Assembly (NCBI RefSeq): GCF_026130545.1
Contig: NZ_JAMOIM010000008.1
Coordinates: 217,038-268,476, forward strand
Source of the DNA: Lichenifustis flavocetrariae
Lineage (GTDB): Bacteria > Pseudomonadota > Alphaproteobacteria > Rhizobiales > Beijerinckiaceae
Direction of reading: 5' to 3'
Length of the DNA stretch: 51,439 nt
The notes beneath the pieces are model-generated. The model was not told where the DNA came from. It was given only the letters and a program-made list of their open reading frames with translations, and ran no database searches. Made by a program: the position numbers and the translations under genes. Shown piece by piece: positions 34,859 through 43,900 of the stretch (within the stretch, counting starts at the first letter, position 1; each line of letters opens with the position of its first letter).

Positions 34859-34875
34859 ACTATCATTATGATAGT
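34859..34875 (+). promoter_or_regulatory. HxlR operator, perfect palindrome
   Basis: ACTATCATTATGATAGT is an uninterrupted 8-bp inverted repeat around one base, 14 bp before the hxlR GTG. Its position over the ribosome-binding/promoter region and its AT richness in a GC-rich context make it a strong operator candidate for autoregulation. Confidence 0.8.
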
Positions 34876-34889
34876 AACGGAGTGGCGAC

Positions 34890-35399
34890 GTGCAACGCAA
34901 GAGCTTCGGCACAATGGAATGTGCCATCGCGCGCAGCCTCGAACGGGTCGGCGAATGGTGGAGCATCCTGATCCTGCGCGACGCCTTCTACGGCGTCACG
35001 CGGTTTGACGAATTCCAACAGAGCCTGGGCGTCGCGCCCACCATGCTGACCAAGCGCCTCGGCGTGCTGGTGGAGGCCGGCCTGCTGGAGCGGCGGCGTT
35101 ACCAGGAGCGTCCGCCGCGTTACGAATACCTGCTGACCGATCGCGGCCGCGACTTCCGGCCGGTGCTTCTCGCCCTGCTCGAATGGGGCAACCGGCATTT
35201 CGCGCCGGATGGAACGAGCGTCGAGATCCGAGACGCGCGTTCCGGCCATCTCGTCGAGACGGCCTTTGTGGATCCCTCGACGGGCGCGACGGTGCCGCTT
35301 GAAGACATCCGCGTCAGCCCCGGTCCCGCCGCGAGCGAACGCGTCAGAAAACGCATCGAGCGCCATCCCGCACGGTTCACCGAGGAAGAACGCCCATGA
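34890..35399 (+). CDS. HxlR-family transcriptional regulator
   Basis: A 169-residue winged-helix regulator: CAIARSLERVGEWWSILILR near residues 11-30, then FDEFQQSLGVAPTMLTKRL as the recognition region and RYEYLLTDRGRDFRPVLLAL as the wing and dimer helix. The N-terminal Cys11 matches the redox-sensing cysteine used by HypR/QorR-type members. The start is GTG 34890 behind GGAG. Its stop overlaps the EmrA-like gene (ATGA), so it leads a regulator-efflux-reductase operon. Confidence 0.92.
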   Translation: MQRKSFGTMECAIARSLERVGEWWSILILRDAFYGVTRFDEFQQSLGVAPTMLTKRLGVLVEAGLLERRRYQERPPRYEYLLTDRGRDFRPVLLALLEWGNRHFAPDGTSVEIRDARSGHLVETAFVDPSTGATVPLEDIRVSPGPAASERVRKRIERHPARFTEEERP

Positions 35400-36550
35400 G
35401 CGCCGCGACGTTCGAGACCACGTCCACGGCCGGTTCGCTACCCGGCCAGGTGGCCGCCAAGAGCCGCCGCCCTTCCGTCAAGCGCCTGCTGCTCGGGGGC
35501 GGCGCTCTGGCCTTGCTCGTGGCCGGGGGCCTCTATGGCCACCAGTGGTGGACGATAGGCCGCTTCTTTGCGAGCACCGATGACGCCTATGTGGGCGCCG
35601 ACGTGACAGCGCTCGCCTCCCAGGTCGCCGGCTTCGTCGCCGACGTGCCGGTGGTGGACAACCAGGCCGTGCGGGCCGGTGACGTCCTGGTGCGGATCGA
35701 CGACCGGCCGTACCGGGCCGCACTCGCCCGAGCCGACGCGAGCGTGGACGCCCAGGAGGCGGCGCTCGCCAACCTCGATGCCGCTCGGCGGCTGCAGGAG
35801 TCGGTTTCGGACGGTGCGAGGGCCGATCTCGATGCCGCCAAGGCCGAGACTGCGCGGACGCGCTTCGACTTCGACCGCTACAAGTCGCTTTCCACCGACC
35901 AATACGCCTCGGCGCAACGCTTCGAGCAGGCGGATGCGGACCACAAGAAGGCTGTCGCGGCGGTGGCCAAAGCGCAAGCCGCCCTGGAGGCGGCGTCGCG
36001 CCAGCTCGACGTGATCGACACGCAGAAGAAGCAGACCGATGCGGCGCTCGGGGTCGCCCGTGCCGATCGGGAGATCGCCCGGTTGAACCTCGGCTATACC
36101 GAGCTGCGCGCGCCCGTCGACGGCGTTGTCGGCAACCGCAGCGCCCGCGTCGGCGGCTATGCCACCGTCGGCGCCGCGCTCGTCTCGCTGGTGCCGGCGC
36201 GTGGCCTCTGGGTCGACGCCAACTTCAAGGAGAGCCAGCTCGCCGCGATGCATCCGGGCGAGGTGGTCACGATCGAGGCCGACGTGCTGCCCGGCGAGCG
36301 CTTCACCGGCCATGTGGCGAGCCTGGCGCCCGCCACAGGGGCGCAGTTCAGCGTGCTCCCGGCCGAGAACGCTACGGGCAACTTCACCAAGATCGTGCAG
36401 CGGGTGCCGGTGCGCATCCTGCTCGACGGTGATGCCAGCCGGCTCGGCCGTCTGCGACCCGGCCTGTCGGTGACGGCGTCCGTGGACGAGCGCACGGCCC
36501 CGCAGACCCGGACGGTCGCGGCCACGAGTCCGATGGAGGCGGTCGAATGA
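35396..36550 (+). CDS. HlyD/EmrA-type membrane fusion protein
   Basis: A 384-residue periplasmic adaptor for multidrug efflux. One membrane anchor lies at about residues 28-46 (LLLGGGALALLVAGGLYGHQ), followed by the lipoyl-like start ASTDDAYVGADVTALASQVA, a long alpha-helical hairpin and the return VRADREIARLNLGYTELRAP in similar form (ELRAPVDGVVGNRSARVGGY). Its stop overlaps the DHA2 pump gene (ATGA), the normal emrAB arrangement. Confidence 0.94.
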   Translation: MSAATFETTSTAGSLPGQVAAKSRRPSVKRLLLGGGALALLVAGGLYGHQWWTIGRFFASTDDAYVGADVTALASQVAGFVADVPVVDNQAVRAGDVLVRIDDRPYRAALARADASVDAQEAALANLDAARRLQESVSDGARADLDAAKAETARTRFDFDRYKSLSTDQYASAQRFEQADADHKKAVAAVAKAQAALEAASRQLDVIDTQKKQTDAALGVARADREIARLNLGYTELRAPVDGVVGNRSARVGGYATVGAALVSLVPARGLWVDANFKESQLAAMHPGEVVTIEADVLPGERFTGHVASLAPATGAQFSVLPAENATGNFTKIVQRVPVRILLDGDASRLGRLRPGLSVTASVDERTAPQTRTVAATSPMEAVE

Positions 36551-38160
36551 GCTCCTCCGACGTTGCGGCCGGCCGGATCGCGCCGCACCGAACCGTCGTG
36601 CCACCGGCCGAACTGTCGGACGCCCAGAAGATCTTCGCCTTCGCGTCGATGGGCGTCGGCTTCTTCATCGCGCTGCTCGACATTCAGATCGTCTCCGCCT
36701 CGCTGGCCGATATCGGCGGCGGCCTGTCGGCGAGCCCCGACGAGGTTGCCTGGGTGCAGACGAGCTATCTGATCGCCGAGATCATCGTCATCCCGCTGTC
36801 GGGCTTCCTGTCGCGCGTCATGTCCACGCGCTGGCTGTTCTGCGTCTCGGCCGTGGGCTTCACGGCCACCAGTCTGATGTGCGGCTGGGCCTGGGACATC
36901 AAGAGCATGATCGTGTTCCGGGCGCTGCAGGGGTTCCTGGGCGGCTCGATGATCCCGACCGTCTTCACTACGGCCTTCGCGTTCTTCCCCGGCAAGAAGA
37001 TCATCGCCGCCGCGGCGACCCTTGGGGCCCTGTCGTCGCTGGCCCCGACCCTCGGGCCGACCGTCGGCGGCTGGATCACCGACAACTACTCCTGGCACTG
37101 GCTGTTCTTCGTCAACCTCGTGCCGGGCGTCTTCGTGGCCGTCGTTGTGCCCCTGATGGTCCGTATCGACGTGCCGAACCCGTCGCTGCTCAAGGGCGCC
37201 GATTACCTCGGCATGGCGCTGATGGCGGTCTTCCTCGGCTGCCTGGAGTACGCCCTGGAGGAAGGCCCGCGCTGGAACTGGTTCGAGGACGACACGGTCC
37301 GGACCACCGCCTGGATCTCGGCCGTCGCGGGCGTCGGGTTCGTGTGGCGGAGCCTCACCTTCGCGCAGCCGGTCGTGGACCTGACGGCTCTAAAGAGCCG
37401 CAACTTTGCGCTTGGTTGCTTCTTCTCCTTCGTGACCGGCATCGGCATCTTCGCCACCATCTACCTGACGCCGCTGTTCCTGGGCCGCGTGCGCGGCTTC
37501 AGCGCGTTACAAATCGGCGAAGCCGTGTTCTCGACGGGCGTGTTCCAGGTGATGGCGATCCCGGTCTACACCTTCGCGTCGCGCCGGTTCGACCTGCGCT
37601 GGCTGCTGATGTTCGGTCTCGGCATGATGGGTCTCAGTATGCTGAGCTTCACGCCCATTACCCATGACTGGGGCTGGCGCGAACTGCTGCTGCCGCAGGC
37701 CTTTCGAGGCTTCGCCCAGCAATTCGCGGTCGCGCCCACCGTGACGCTGACGCTAGGTGGCCTGGGGCCCGAAAAGCTGAAGCTGGCCTCCGGCCTGTTC
37801 AACCTGATGCGCAACCTTGGCGGCGCCATCGGCATCGCGGCCTGCGGCACGGTGCTGAACGACCGGGCCAACCTCCATTTCCTCCGGCTGGCCGAGCACC
37901 TGACGCCCGGCAATGCCGCCATGCAGAGCCTGGTGGCCGGGGTGGCGACGCATGATGCGGCGGCCTTCGGCGGCGATGCGGCGCACGGCCAAGCGGCAGC
38001 GCTCAGGCAGCTCTGGTCGCTGACCTGGCGCGAGGCCCAGACCATGACCTACGCCGATGCCTTCCTGCTCATCGCCTTCTGCTTTGGCTTCGCGACCGCC
38101 GCCGTGCCGCTGATGCGCAAGGTGGCCCCGCCCAAGGCGCCCTCCAGCGACGCGCATTGA
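36547..38160 (+). CDS. EmrB-type multidrug MFS transporter (DHA2)
   Basis: A 537-residue, 14-segment DHA2 pump. Segment 1 contains GVGFFIALLDIQIVSASLAD; the conserved LSGFLSRVMSTRWLF loop and the motif LGPTVGGWITDNYSWHWLFF are clear. It works with the preceding membrane fusion protein to push drugs or toxic metabolites across the inner membrane, probably into a TolC-like duct encoded elsewhere. Regulation by the upstream HxlR protein is expected. Confidence 0.95.
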   Translation: MSSSDVAAGRIAPHRTVVPPAELSDAQKIFAFASMGVGFFIALLDIQIVSASLADIGGGLSASPDEVAWVQTSYLIAEIIVIPLSGFLSRVMSTRWLFCVSAVGFTATSLMCGWAWDIKSMIVFRALQGFLGGSMIPTVFTTAFAFFPGKKIIAAAATLGALSSLAPTLGPTVGGWITDNYSWHWLFFVNLVPGVFVAVVVPLMVRIDVPNPSLLKGADYLGMALMAVFLGCLEYALEEGPRWNWFEDDTVRTTAWISAVAGVGFVWRSLTFAQPVVDLTALKSRNFALGCFFSFVTGIGIFATIYLTPLFLGRVRGFSALQIGEAVFSTGVFQVMAIPVYTFASRRFDLRWLLMFGLGMMGLSMLSFTPITHDWGWRELLLPQAFRGFAQQFAVAPTVTLTLGGLGPEKLKLASGLFNLMRNLGGAIGIAACGTVLNDRANLHFLRLAEHLTPGNAAMQSLVAGVATHDAAAFGGDAAHGQAAALRQLWSLTWREAQTMTYADAFLLIAFCFGFATAAVPLMRKVAPPKAPSSDAH

Positions 38161-38190
38161 AACCCCATTTCGCCAACAGGAGTGCCCGCG

Positions 38191-39237
38191 ATGACCGACA
38201 CGATGGCCCGCCAGATCGTTCTCGCCTCTCGGCCCGAGGGGGCCGTGCGTCCCGAGAACTTCCGCCTCGAAGAGGTCGCGACGCCTGTCTGTCCGCCGGG
38301 CGGCCTGCTGCTTCGGACCTTGTTCCTGTCGCTCGACCCCTACATGCGCGGCCGCATGGACGACCGGAAGTCCTATGCCACTCCGGTCGCCATCGGGGGC
38401 GTGATGGAGGGGGAGAGCGTCGCGGAGGTGATCGGCTCGGAGCATCCCGACCACGCGGTGGGCGACCTCGTGCTCGCCCGGACGGGGTGGCGTACCCACG
38501 CGCCCTCGGACGGGACGGGCCTGCGAAAACTCGATCCGGCACTGGCGCCGCTCTCGACCCGGCTCGGCGTTCTCGGCATGCCGGGTTTTACCGCTTATGC
38601 CGGGTTGAAAGTGATCGGCCGGCCCAAGCCCGGCGAGACCGTCGTGGTCGCCGCTGCGAGCGGACCGGTCGGCTCGCTGGTCGGGCAGCTTGCCAGGCTG
38701 GCGGGCGTGCGGGCGGTCGGCATTGCCGGCGGCCCCGATAAGTGCCGTTACGTGATCGAAGAACTCGGCTTCGATGCCGCGGTCGACCATCGGGATCCCG
38801 ACATGCGGACGCGTCTGGCCGAGGCTTGCCCGGATGGCATCGACATCTACTTCGAGAATGTCGGTGGCGCGGTTTGGCAGACCGTGCTGCCGTTGTTCAA
38901 CCGCTTCGCTCGGGTGCCGGTCTGTGGGCTCATCGCTCAATATGACGGCGCCTGGCACGGCACCCCGGACGATCTCCAGGCGACCATGCGCGCCGTGCTG
39001 ACCCGGAGCCTCACCCTGCGTGGCTTCATCAACTACGAGTTCGACGCCGAGCATTTCCCCTCGTTCCTCGACACGGTCGCCCCGGGCGTCGCGGACGGCA
39101 GCATCCGCTACCGCGAGGATGTCACCGAGGGTCTGGAGAACGCCCCGTCGGCCTTCGTCGGCATGCTGACGGGCCGGAACTTCGGCAAGGTCCTCGTCCG
39201 TGTGGCCCCCGATGCCGTTGGCGCGGCCAAATCTTGA
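38191..39237 (+). CDS. NADP-dependent alkenal/quinone reductase (zinc-free MDR, CurA-like)
   Basis: A 348-residue medium-chain reductase of the leukotriene-B4-dehydrogenase/CurA group. The start ATG 38191 has AGGAG at a spacing of 8. SLDPYMRGRMDDRKSY is a family hallmark, the nucleotide fold is VVVAAASGPVGSLVGQLARL and VDIYFENVGG-type motif reads IDIYFENVGGAVW; no zinc-ligand cysteines are present. It would reduce enones or quinones, complementing the efflux pair under redox-sensing HxlR. Confidence 0.92.
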   Translation: MTDTMARQIVLASRPEGAVRPENFRLEEVATPVCPPGGLLLRTLFLSLDPYMRGRMDDRKSYATPVAIGGVMEGESVAEVIGSEHPDHAVGDLVLARTGWRTHAPSDGTGLRKLDPALAPLSTRLGVLGMPGFTAYAGLKVIGRPKPGETVVVAAASGPVGSLVGQLARLAGVRAVGIAGGPDKCRYVIEELGFDAAVDHRDPDMRTRLAEACPDGIDIYFENVGGAVWQTVLPLFNRFARVPVCGLIAQYDGAWHGTPDDLQATMRAVLTRSLTLRGFINYEFDAEHFPSFLDTVAPGVADGSIRYREDVTEGLENAPSAFVGMLTGRNFGKVLVRVAPDAVGAAKS

Positions 39238-39248
39238 GGAACACAGTC

Positions 39249-39490
39249 ATAACCAACCGCGAGATCGTCCTCTGCCATCCCGTTCGCATCGCCATCGACG
39301 GGTTCAGCGTGGCCCTCTCGCGAACGCCTGGCACGGATTGGTGCCGCGGCGGTGCGGGAGTCGCTCAAGCGGGCCAGACTCGACCCCACGCGCCTAGACA
39401 GCGTCGTGAAGGTGAATGTCGTGCAGGGCGGCAACCGCATGAACCCGGCACGACAGGCGGCCGTCGGCGGCGGCGACCCTCGCACGCACT
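39249..39490 (+). pseudogene. acetyl-CoA acetyltransferase (thiolase), N-terminal remnant
   Basis: The reading IVLCHPVRIAIDGFSVALSR then TPGTDW, and after a one-base shift AAAVRESLKRARLDPTRLDS, VVQGGNRMNPARQAAVGGG, is the start of a thiolase (family: HPVRTAIGGFGGAL, GNVVQAGNRMNPARQAAV). It stops before the active-site cysteine. The fragment abuts the reductase gene; acetyl-CoA acetyltransferase may once have been in its operon. Confidence 0.8.
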
Positions 39491-39861
39491 CTCGATAGCG
39501 GCGGCTGTTCAAACTAAATGCAAAACGATGAATGCCGCCTGGGCCAATCCGCTTTAACGAGACGCCATTCTTGATGGGGTCGACCGGCTAGCTTGTTGAC
39601 AAACGTTGGTGTGCGAGCCACGCGCTGTCAGCGTGGATCGCCCATCGTCAGCGTGACCGGCGGGTGCGCCTGGGCTTGCGAAGCGTGCTCGTGTCGGCGT
39701 CACCTGTCTCCCGTGATATCTCCGTGGCAGCAATTGCCCTGACTGCCGAAGAACTGCCAAGCTACGTCGCAAACTTGCCCTTGCCGTGTCGCCCGTCTAG
39801 GGTCGTCCTGCACGGCGTGTTCAGGAGTGGTTTGAAGGCTGCGAGCGGCGGCGCGGATGGC

Positions 39862-39975
39862 GAGAAAGACGTAGTCTTGCTCATCCACGATGGCGTGCAA
39901 GCTCTCGACGTGGCAGAGCCTCTTGATGTCTTTGCCGAGGCGAACGGCTTCCTGCCGGACGACCAGGGTATGACC
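39862..39975 (+). pseudogene. GlxA-type AraC regulator, N-terminal remnant
   Basis: EKDVVLLIHDGVQALDVAEP, LDVFAEANGFLPDDQG is the start of the DJ-1/PfpI-like domain of GlxA-family AraC regulators (VVLLIFDGVQALDVAGPLDVFAEAN). Nothing further of the gene follows; the IS481 fragment begins within about 10 bases. The stretch 39491-39861 shows no supportable gene. Confidence 0.7.
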
Positions 39976-39985
39976 TCGGCGGCAG

Positions 39986-40135
39986 CACCTCACCGATTTC
40001 ATCCACGCCTACAACTTTGGGCGGCGATTGAAGACCTAAAAGGCCGCACCCCTACGAAGCCATCTGCAAACATTGGACTTAGGACCGGAACGGTTGAGGC
40101 TCAATCCAATCCACCAAATGCCGGGACTGAGCAGA
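39986..40135 (+). mobile_element. IS481-family transposase, C-terminal remnant
   Basis: HLTDFIHAYNFGRRLKT, then with frameshifts KGRTP, YEAICKHWT and GPERLRLNPIHQMPGLSR. This is the last part of an IS481 transposase (LSDFIDAYNFARRLKTLKGLTPYE.., RFxLNPIHQMPGLNT). The fragment carries two in-frame stops and is dead. Confidence 0.8.
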
Positions 40136-40271
40136 GACGACACCCGCCGGCCGTGATGTCTGGCCAAGTCGCTTCGCGCCGACTTCACCGTCACACTCAC
40201 GCAGTGCGGCATCGGATCGAAAAACAACGGCTTGAACAACCTGTTGCACCGTGCCTTCTATAGCGCACGCG

Positions 40272-40281
40272 GAAGCGCTTC
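40272..40281 (+). promoter_or_regulatory. LacI-type palindrome before the second sugar transporter
   Basis: GAAGCGCTTC is a perfect 10-bp palindrome with the central CG typical of LacI/GalR operators, 58 bp before the binding-protein start. No lacI gene is adjacent, so the regulator would be encoded elsewhere. A 10-bp GC-rich palindrome can also occur by chance. Confidence 0.45.
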
Positions 40282-40339
40282 GGTCGCAGCTGCGCCAGTC
40301 AAAAAACAGGTCCAAACAGACCAAGAGGGGGAGATGAGG

Positions 40340-41362
40340 ATGCGTCGAGTTATCTATGCGCTGCTTGCCACAACGGCTGTTGCCTTGGCCTCCGGGCCGG
40401 CGCGGGCCGACACAAAAGACATGCGGATCGCTTTTTCGAACAACTATGCCGGGAATTCCTGGCGTCAGGCGATGCTCAAGAGCTACGGCGCCGTTGCCGA
40501 CAAGGCTGTGCAGGACAAGATCATCGGCGCGGCGGATGTCTTCACCACATCCGACAAGGAAGTGCCGACACAGGCTGCGCAACTGCAGAACCTGATTCTG
40601 CAGGGCTACAATGCGATCGTTATCAACGCCGCCTCGCCTGAAGCGCTGAATGGCGCGGTCAAGCAGGCCTGCGACGCCGGCATCGTCGTCGTCTCGTTCG
40701 ACGGCATCGTCACCGAGCCCTGCGCGTACCGCATTCGGGTCGACTATCGGGCCTTGGCTGCCAAGGCCATGGACTATCTTGCGACAAAGCTGCCGAAGGG
40801 CGGCAACCTCCTCGAGATCCGCGGCGTCGCCGGCACGTCGATCGACGATGATTTTCACAATGGCACGCTCGATGGCTTGAAGAAGTACCCGCAGTTCAAG
40901 GTCGTGAATTCAGTTGAGGGTGATTGGGACGAGACCACGGCCCAGAAGGCCGTCTCCACCGTGCTCCCCTCGCTGCCGGAGATCGTCGGCGTCGTCGATC
41001 AGGGGGGCGACGGTTATGGCGCGGCACAGGCCTTCCAGAACGGCGGACGCAAGCAGCCGATCATCATCATGGGCAACCGGCAGGACGAACTGGCCTGGTG
41101 GGTGCAACAGAAGAAGGCCAACGGCTACGAAACCTGGTCGGCATCAAGCGCGCCCGGCGTGTCCACCATGGCATTCTGGGTGGCCCAGCAGGTTCTCGAC
41201 GGCCGCAAGGACATCCCGCACGATCTCGTCGACCCCTATCTGGCCTTCACGCAGGACACGGTCGATGCGGCTCTGCCGAAGATCCCCGTCGGTGGCGTTG
41301 CCACCATCGAATACAGCCAGGACGACGCCAAGAAGATCATCGACGACAACATGAAGAAGTGA
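40340..41362 (+). CDS. sugar ABC transporter periplasmic binding protein 2
   Basis: A 340-residue periplasmic binding protein of the ribose/sugar type. The signal peptide is [20 protein letters not shown] then ARA; the fold signature [39 protein letters not shown] and [13 protein letters not shown] are present, with a ligand-side [22 protein letters not shown] 40340 is at proper distance from AGAGGGG; ATG 40334 is too close. First gene of a second four-gene importer, it is unrelated in detail to the first set. Ligand unknown. Confidence 0.92.
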   Translation: MRRVIYALLATTAVALASGPARADTKDMRIAFSNNYAGNSWRQAMLKSYGAVADKAVQDKIIGAADVFTTSDKEVPTQAAQLQNLILQGYNAIVINAASPEALNGAVKQACDAGIVVVSFDGIVTEPCAYRIRVDYRALAAKAMDYLATKLPKGGNLLEIRGVAGTSIDDDFHNGTLDGLKKYPQFKVVNSVEGDWDETTAQKAVSTVLPSLPEIVGVVDQGGDGYGAAQAFQNGGRKQPIIIMGNRQDELAWWVQQKKANGYETWSASSAPGVSTMAFWVAQQVLDGRKDIPHDLVDPYLAFTQDTVDAALPKIPVGGVATIEYSQDDAKKIIDDNMKK

Positions 41363-41371
41363 GGCGCCGCG

Positions 41372-41414
41372 CCGTCCCTGTCAGGACCGCCATGGGCGGG
41401 CCGGACAGGGACGG
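41372..41414 (+). other. intercistronic RNA hairpin after binding-protein gene 2
   Basis: CCGTCCCTGTC (41372-41382) pairs perfectly with GACAGGGACGG (41404-41414), and the loop can form a smaller CCGCC/GGCGG stem. No T-run follows. Same position and presumably same expression-balancing role as the hairpin at 11398. Confidence 0.7.
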
Positions 41415-41429
41415 GTTTCGAGGCCTTCA

Positions 41430-42926
41430 ATGCGTCCTGAGCGGGTGATGTCGCAGCATTCTGTGGTGATCGAACTGACCGGCACCGAAAAGTCCTTCGG
41501 TGCCGTTCGCGCGTTGGCCGGCGTCGATCTCGCCGTCGCCATGCACGAGTGCGTGGGGCTCATTGGCCATAACGGGGCAGGCAAGTCGACCCTGATGCAT
41601 GTCCTGGCCGGCACACTGACGCCCGACAAGGCGACCGTCGCGGTCAAGGGCGAGACGCTGAAGCGCTACGGGCTCGTGGCGGCGCATCGGCTCGGTATCC
41701 GTTGCGTGTTCCAGGAGCTGTCCCTCTGTCCCAACCTCACGGTGGCCGAGAATGCACGGATCCTGCATCCGGCACTGCGCGGCTTCGGCTGGCGCAGGCG
41801 GGCGGGCGAGCTGATCATCTCCAAGCTCGACGAGATCTTCCCGGATCACCGCATCGCGGCCGACGCCATCGTTGGGGATCTGCCGATCGGGAAGCGGCAA
41901 ATGATTGAGATCGCCCGCGCGTTCACCGTGACCACTGCTCCGGTCAACCTCGTCATTCTCGACGAGCCGACTTCCTCGCTTGATGGACACACCGCCAGCC
42001 AGCTTTTCGCCTTCCTGCGGCGCTCGGTCAAAGCGGGCATGAGCTGCATCCTGATCTCGCACATGCTCCGAGAGATCCTGTCGACCACCGACCGTGTCGT
42101 CGTGATGCGCGACGGCCGCGTCGTCACCGCTGGCCCGACGTCGAGCTTCGATCGCAACAAGCTGGTCGTGGCCATGGGCGGCGCCGAACACCACGGAACG
42201 CAGGCGGACACGCCGGCGCCGCTTGCTGCCGCGGCCGCAGCCTCGGAGGCGCCAATCACCGTGCGCATGAAGCCCAAGGGCCAACACGACGGACGCGAAC
42301 TCCTGGCCCGCGCTGGCGAGATCGTCGGGTTGGCAGGGCTTGCCGGACACGGTCAGACCGATCTGCTGCTCGCCGTGTTCGACGCAGGCAGCGGCCGTGC
42401 GAAGAAGGGTGCGGTCGCCGACCGGATCGCACTTGTGGCCGGCGATCGGCAGACCGATGGGGTGTTTCCGCTCTGGTCGATCGCGGAGAACATCGGCGTG
42501 CGATCATTGGCGCGCTTCCGCAAGGGAGTGTTACTGTCAGTGGAGGCGGAGGACGCGCTGGCGGCGCGCTGGAAGGAGCGGATCAAGATCCGAACGCCGG
42601 ACATGCGCAACCCGATCCTGTCTCTGTCGGGCGGCAACCAGCAGAAGGCGTTGTTCGCTCGCGCACTCGGGTCCGACGCGACCACCGTTCTCATGGACGA
42701 TCCGATGCGCGGCGTCGACATCGGCACCAAGCTCGACGTCTACGATCTCATCCAGGAAGAGGCGCAAGGCGGTCGTACCTTCCTTTGGTACACCACCGAG
42801 ATGGACGAACTGCGTCACTGCGACCGCGTCTACGTGTTCCGCAACGGCAGCATCGTGGCCGAACTGGCGCGCCATGAGGTCAGCGAAGAACGGGTGATCG
42901 CCGCCTCCTTCGCCGAGGCGGCATGA
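41430..42926 (+). CDS. sugar ABC transporter ATPase 2 (RbsA-type)
   Basis: A 498-residue duplicated ATPase. Domain 1 has Walker [19 protein letters not shown], signature-region [15 protein letters not shown] and Walker [13 protein letters not shown]. Domain 2 has no usable Walker A ([11 protein letters not shown]), a clean [15 protein letters not shown], and [13 protein letters not shown] with Asp for the catalytic Glu; the domain is shortened around residues 280-340. Domain 1 should carry catalysis. Overlaps the next permease (ATGA). Confidence 0.94.
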   Translation: MRPERVMSQHSVVIELTGTEKSFGAVRALAGVDLAVAMHECVGLIGHNGAGKSTLMHVLAGTLTPDKATVAVKGETLKRYGLVAAHRLGIRCVFQELSLCPNLTVAENARILHPALRGFGWRRRAGELIISKLDEIFPDHRIAADAIVGDLPIGKRQMIEIARAFTVTTAPVNLVILDEPTSSLDGHTASQLFAFLRRSVKAGMSCILISHMLREILSTTDRVVVMRDGRVVTAGPTSSFDRNKLVVAMGGAEHHGTQADTPAPLAAAAAASEAPITVRMKPKGQHDGRELLARAGEIVGLAGLAGHGQTDLLLAVFDAGSGRAKKGAVADRIALVAGDRQTDGVFPLWSIAENIGVRSLARFRKGVLLSVEAEDALAARWKERIKIRTPDMRNPILSLSGGNQQKALFARALGSDATTVLMDDPMRGVDIGTKLDVYDLIQEEAQGGRTFLWYTTEMDELRHCDRVYVFRNGSIVAELARHEVSEERVIAASFAEAA

Positions 42927-43900
42927 GCGTGAGCGTGGTGTCTTCGACCAAACCGGGCGGCGCAGGAGTCCTGCGTGTCCGCCGCACCCTGCGGGCAGTG
43001 CTGCCGGCCCTGTCGCTGATCCTGATCCTGCTCGCCATCTGGCACCTCAACGCCCGCGCGATCAGCTATTTCGGCCTCAATCTGATGCTGAACCTCGCCG
43101 TCCCCGTGGCGCTTGCCACCGTCGGTCAGATGTTCGTCATGGCGAGCAATGACCTCGATCTGTCGATCGGCACCTTTGTGGGTTTCATCGGCTGCATCAC
43201 GGCGACCGTGCTGCACGACAGTCCCGTTCTCGGCATCGCCATTTTCGCGGGTTGCATTGTTGTGTACGCCCTGCTCGGCGCACTGATCTACCTGCGCAAT
43301 TTGCCCTCGATCGTCGTGACGCTCGGCATGTTCTTCGTCTGGCAGGGCCTTGCCATTTTGGTCCTCCCCAAGCCTGGGGGCCATGCGCCCGATTGGCTGA
43401 AGGCACTGATGAGCCTGAAGACGCCCTACGTCCCGTTTCCGGTGATGGCCGCCGTGGTGATCGGGGTTGTGGCTTATGTGGGCCTGATGCGTACGTCCTA
43501 TGGGGCCGTGCTGCGCGGTGCCGGTGGCAATGCGGTGGCGGTGGAGCGGGCCGGCTGGTCGATGCTGAAGGTCAAAATGATCCTGTTTGGCCTGGCGGGC
43601 TTCTGCGGCGTTCTGGCCGGCATGGCGCTGATCGGTCTCACCACCTCGGCCGACGCCAATCTGGGCAATGGCTACACACTCCTCTCGATCGCCGGCGCTA
43701 TTCTGGGCGGTGGCGAATTCACCGGCGGCCGCGTTTCGCCAATCGGTTCCGTGATCGGCGCGCTGACGCTGACGCTCGCTGGCTCGCTTTTGAACTTCAT
43801 GCACATCTCCCCCGACTGGCAGGTGGCCGCGCAAGGCGGCATTCTCATCGTCGTGCTTGCTGCTCGCGTGCTGATCAACCGCGCTGGAAGTGCCGCATGA
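42923..43900 (+). CDS. sugar ABC transporter permease 2a
   Basis: A 325-residue RbsC-family permease with about nine membrane segments. Markers are [20 protein letters not shown] early and [20 protein letters not shown] late, the usual glycine-rich loop. Start and stop both overlap neighbours by ATGA, so the operon is tightly coupled. Confidence 0.93.
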   Translation: MSVSVVSSTKPGGAGVLRVRRTLRAVLPALSLILILLAIWHLNARAISYFGLNLMLNLAVPVALATVGQMFVMASNDLDLSIGTFVGFIGCITATVLHDSPVLGIAIFAGCIVVYALLGALIYLRNLPSIVVTLGMFFVWQGLAILVLPKPGGHAPDWLKALMSLKTPYVPFPVMAAVVIGVVAYVGLMRTSYGAVLRGAGGNAVAVERAGWSMLKVKMILFGLAGFCGVLAGMALIGLTTSADANLGNGYTLLSIAGAILGGGEFTGGRVSPIGSVIGALTLTLAGSLLNFMHISPDWQVAAQGGILIVVLAARVLINRAGSAA

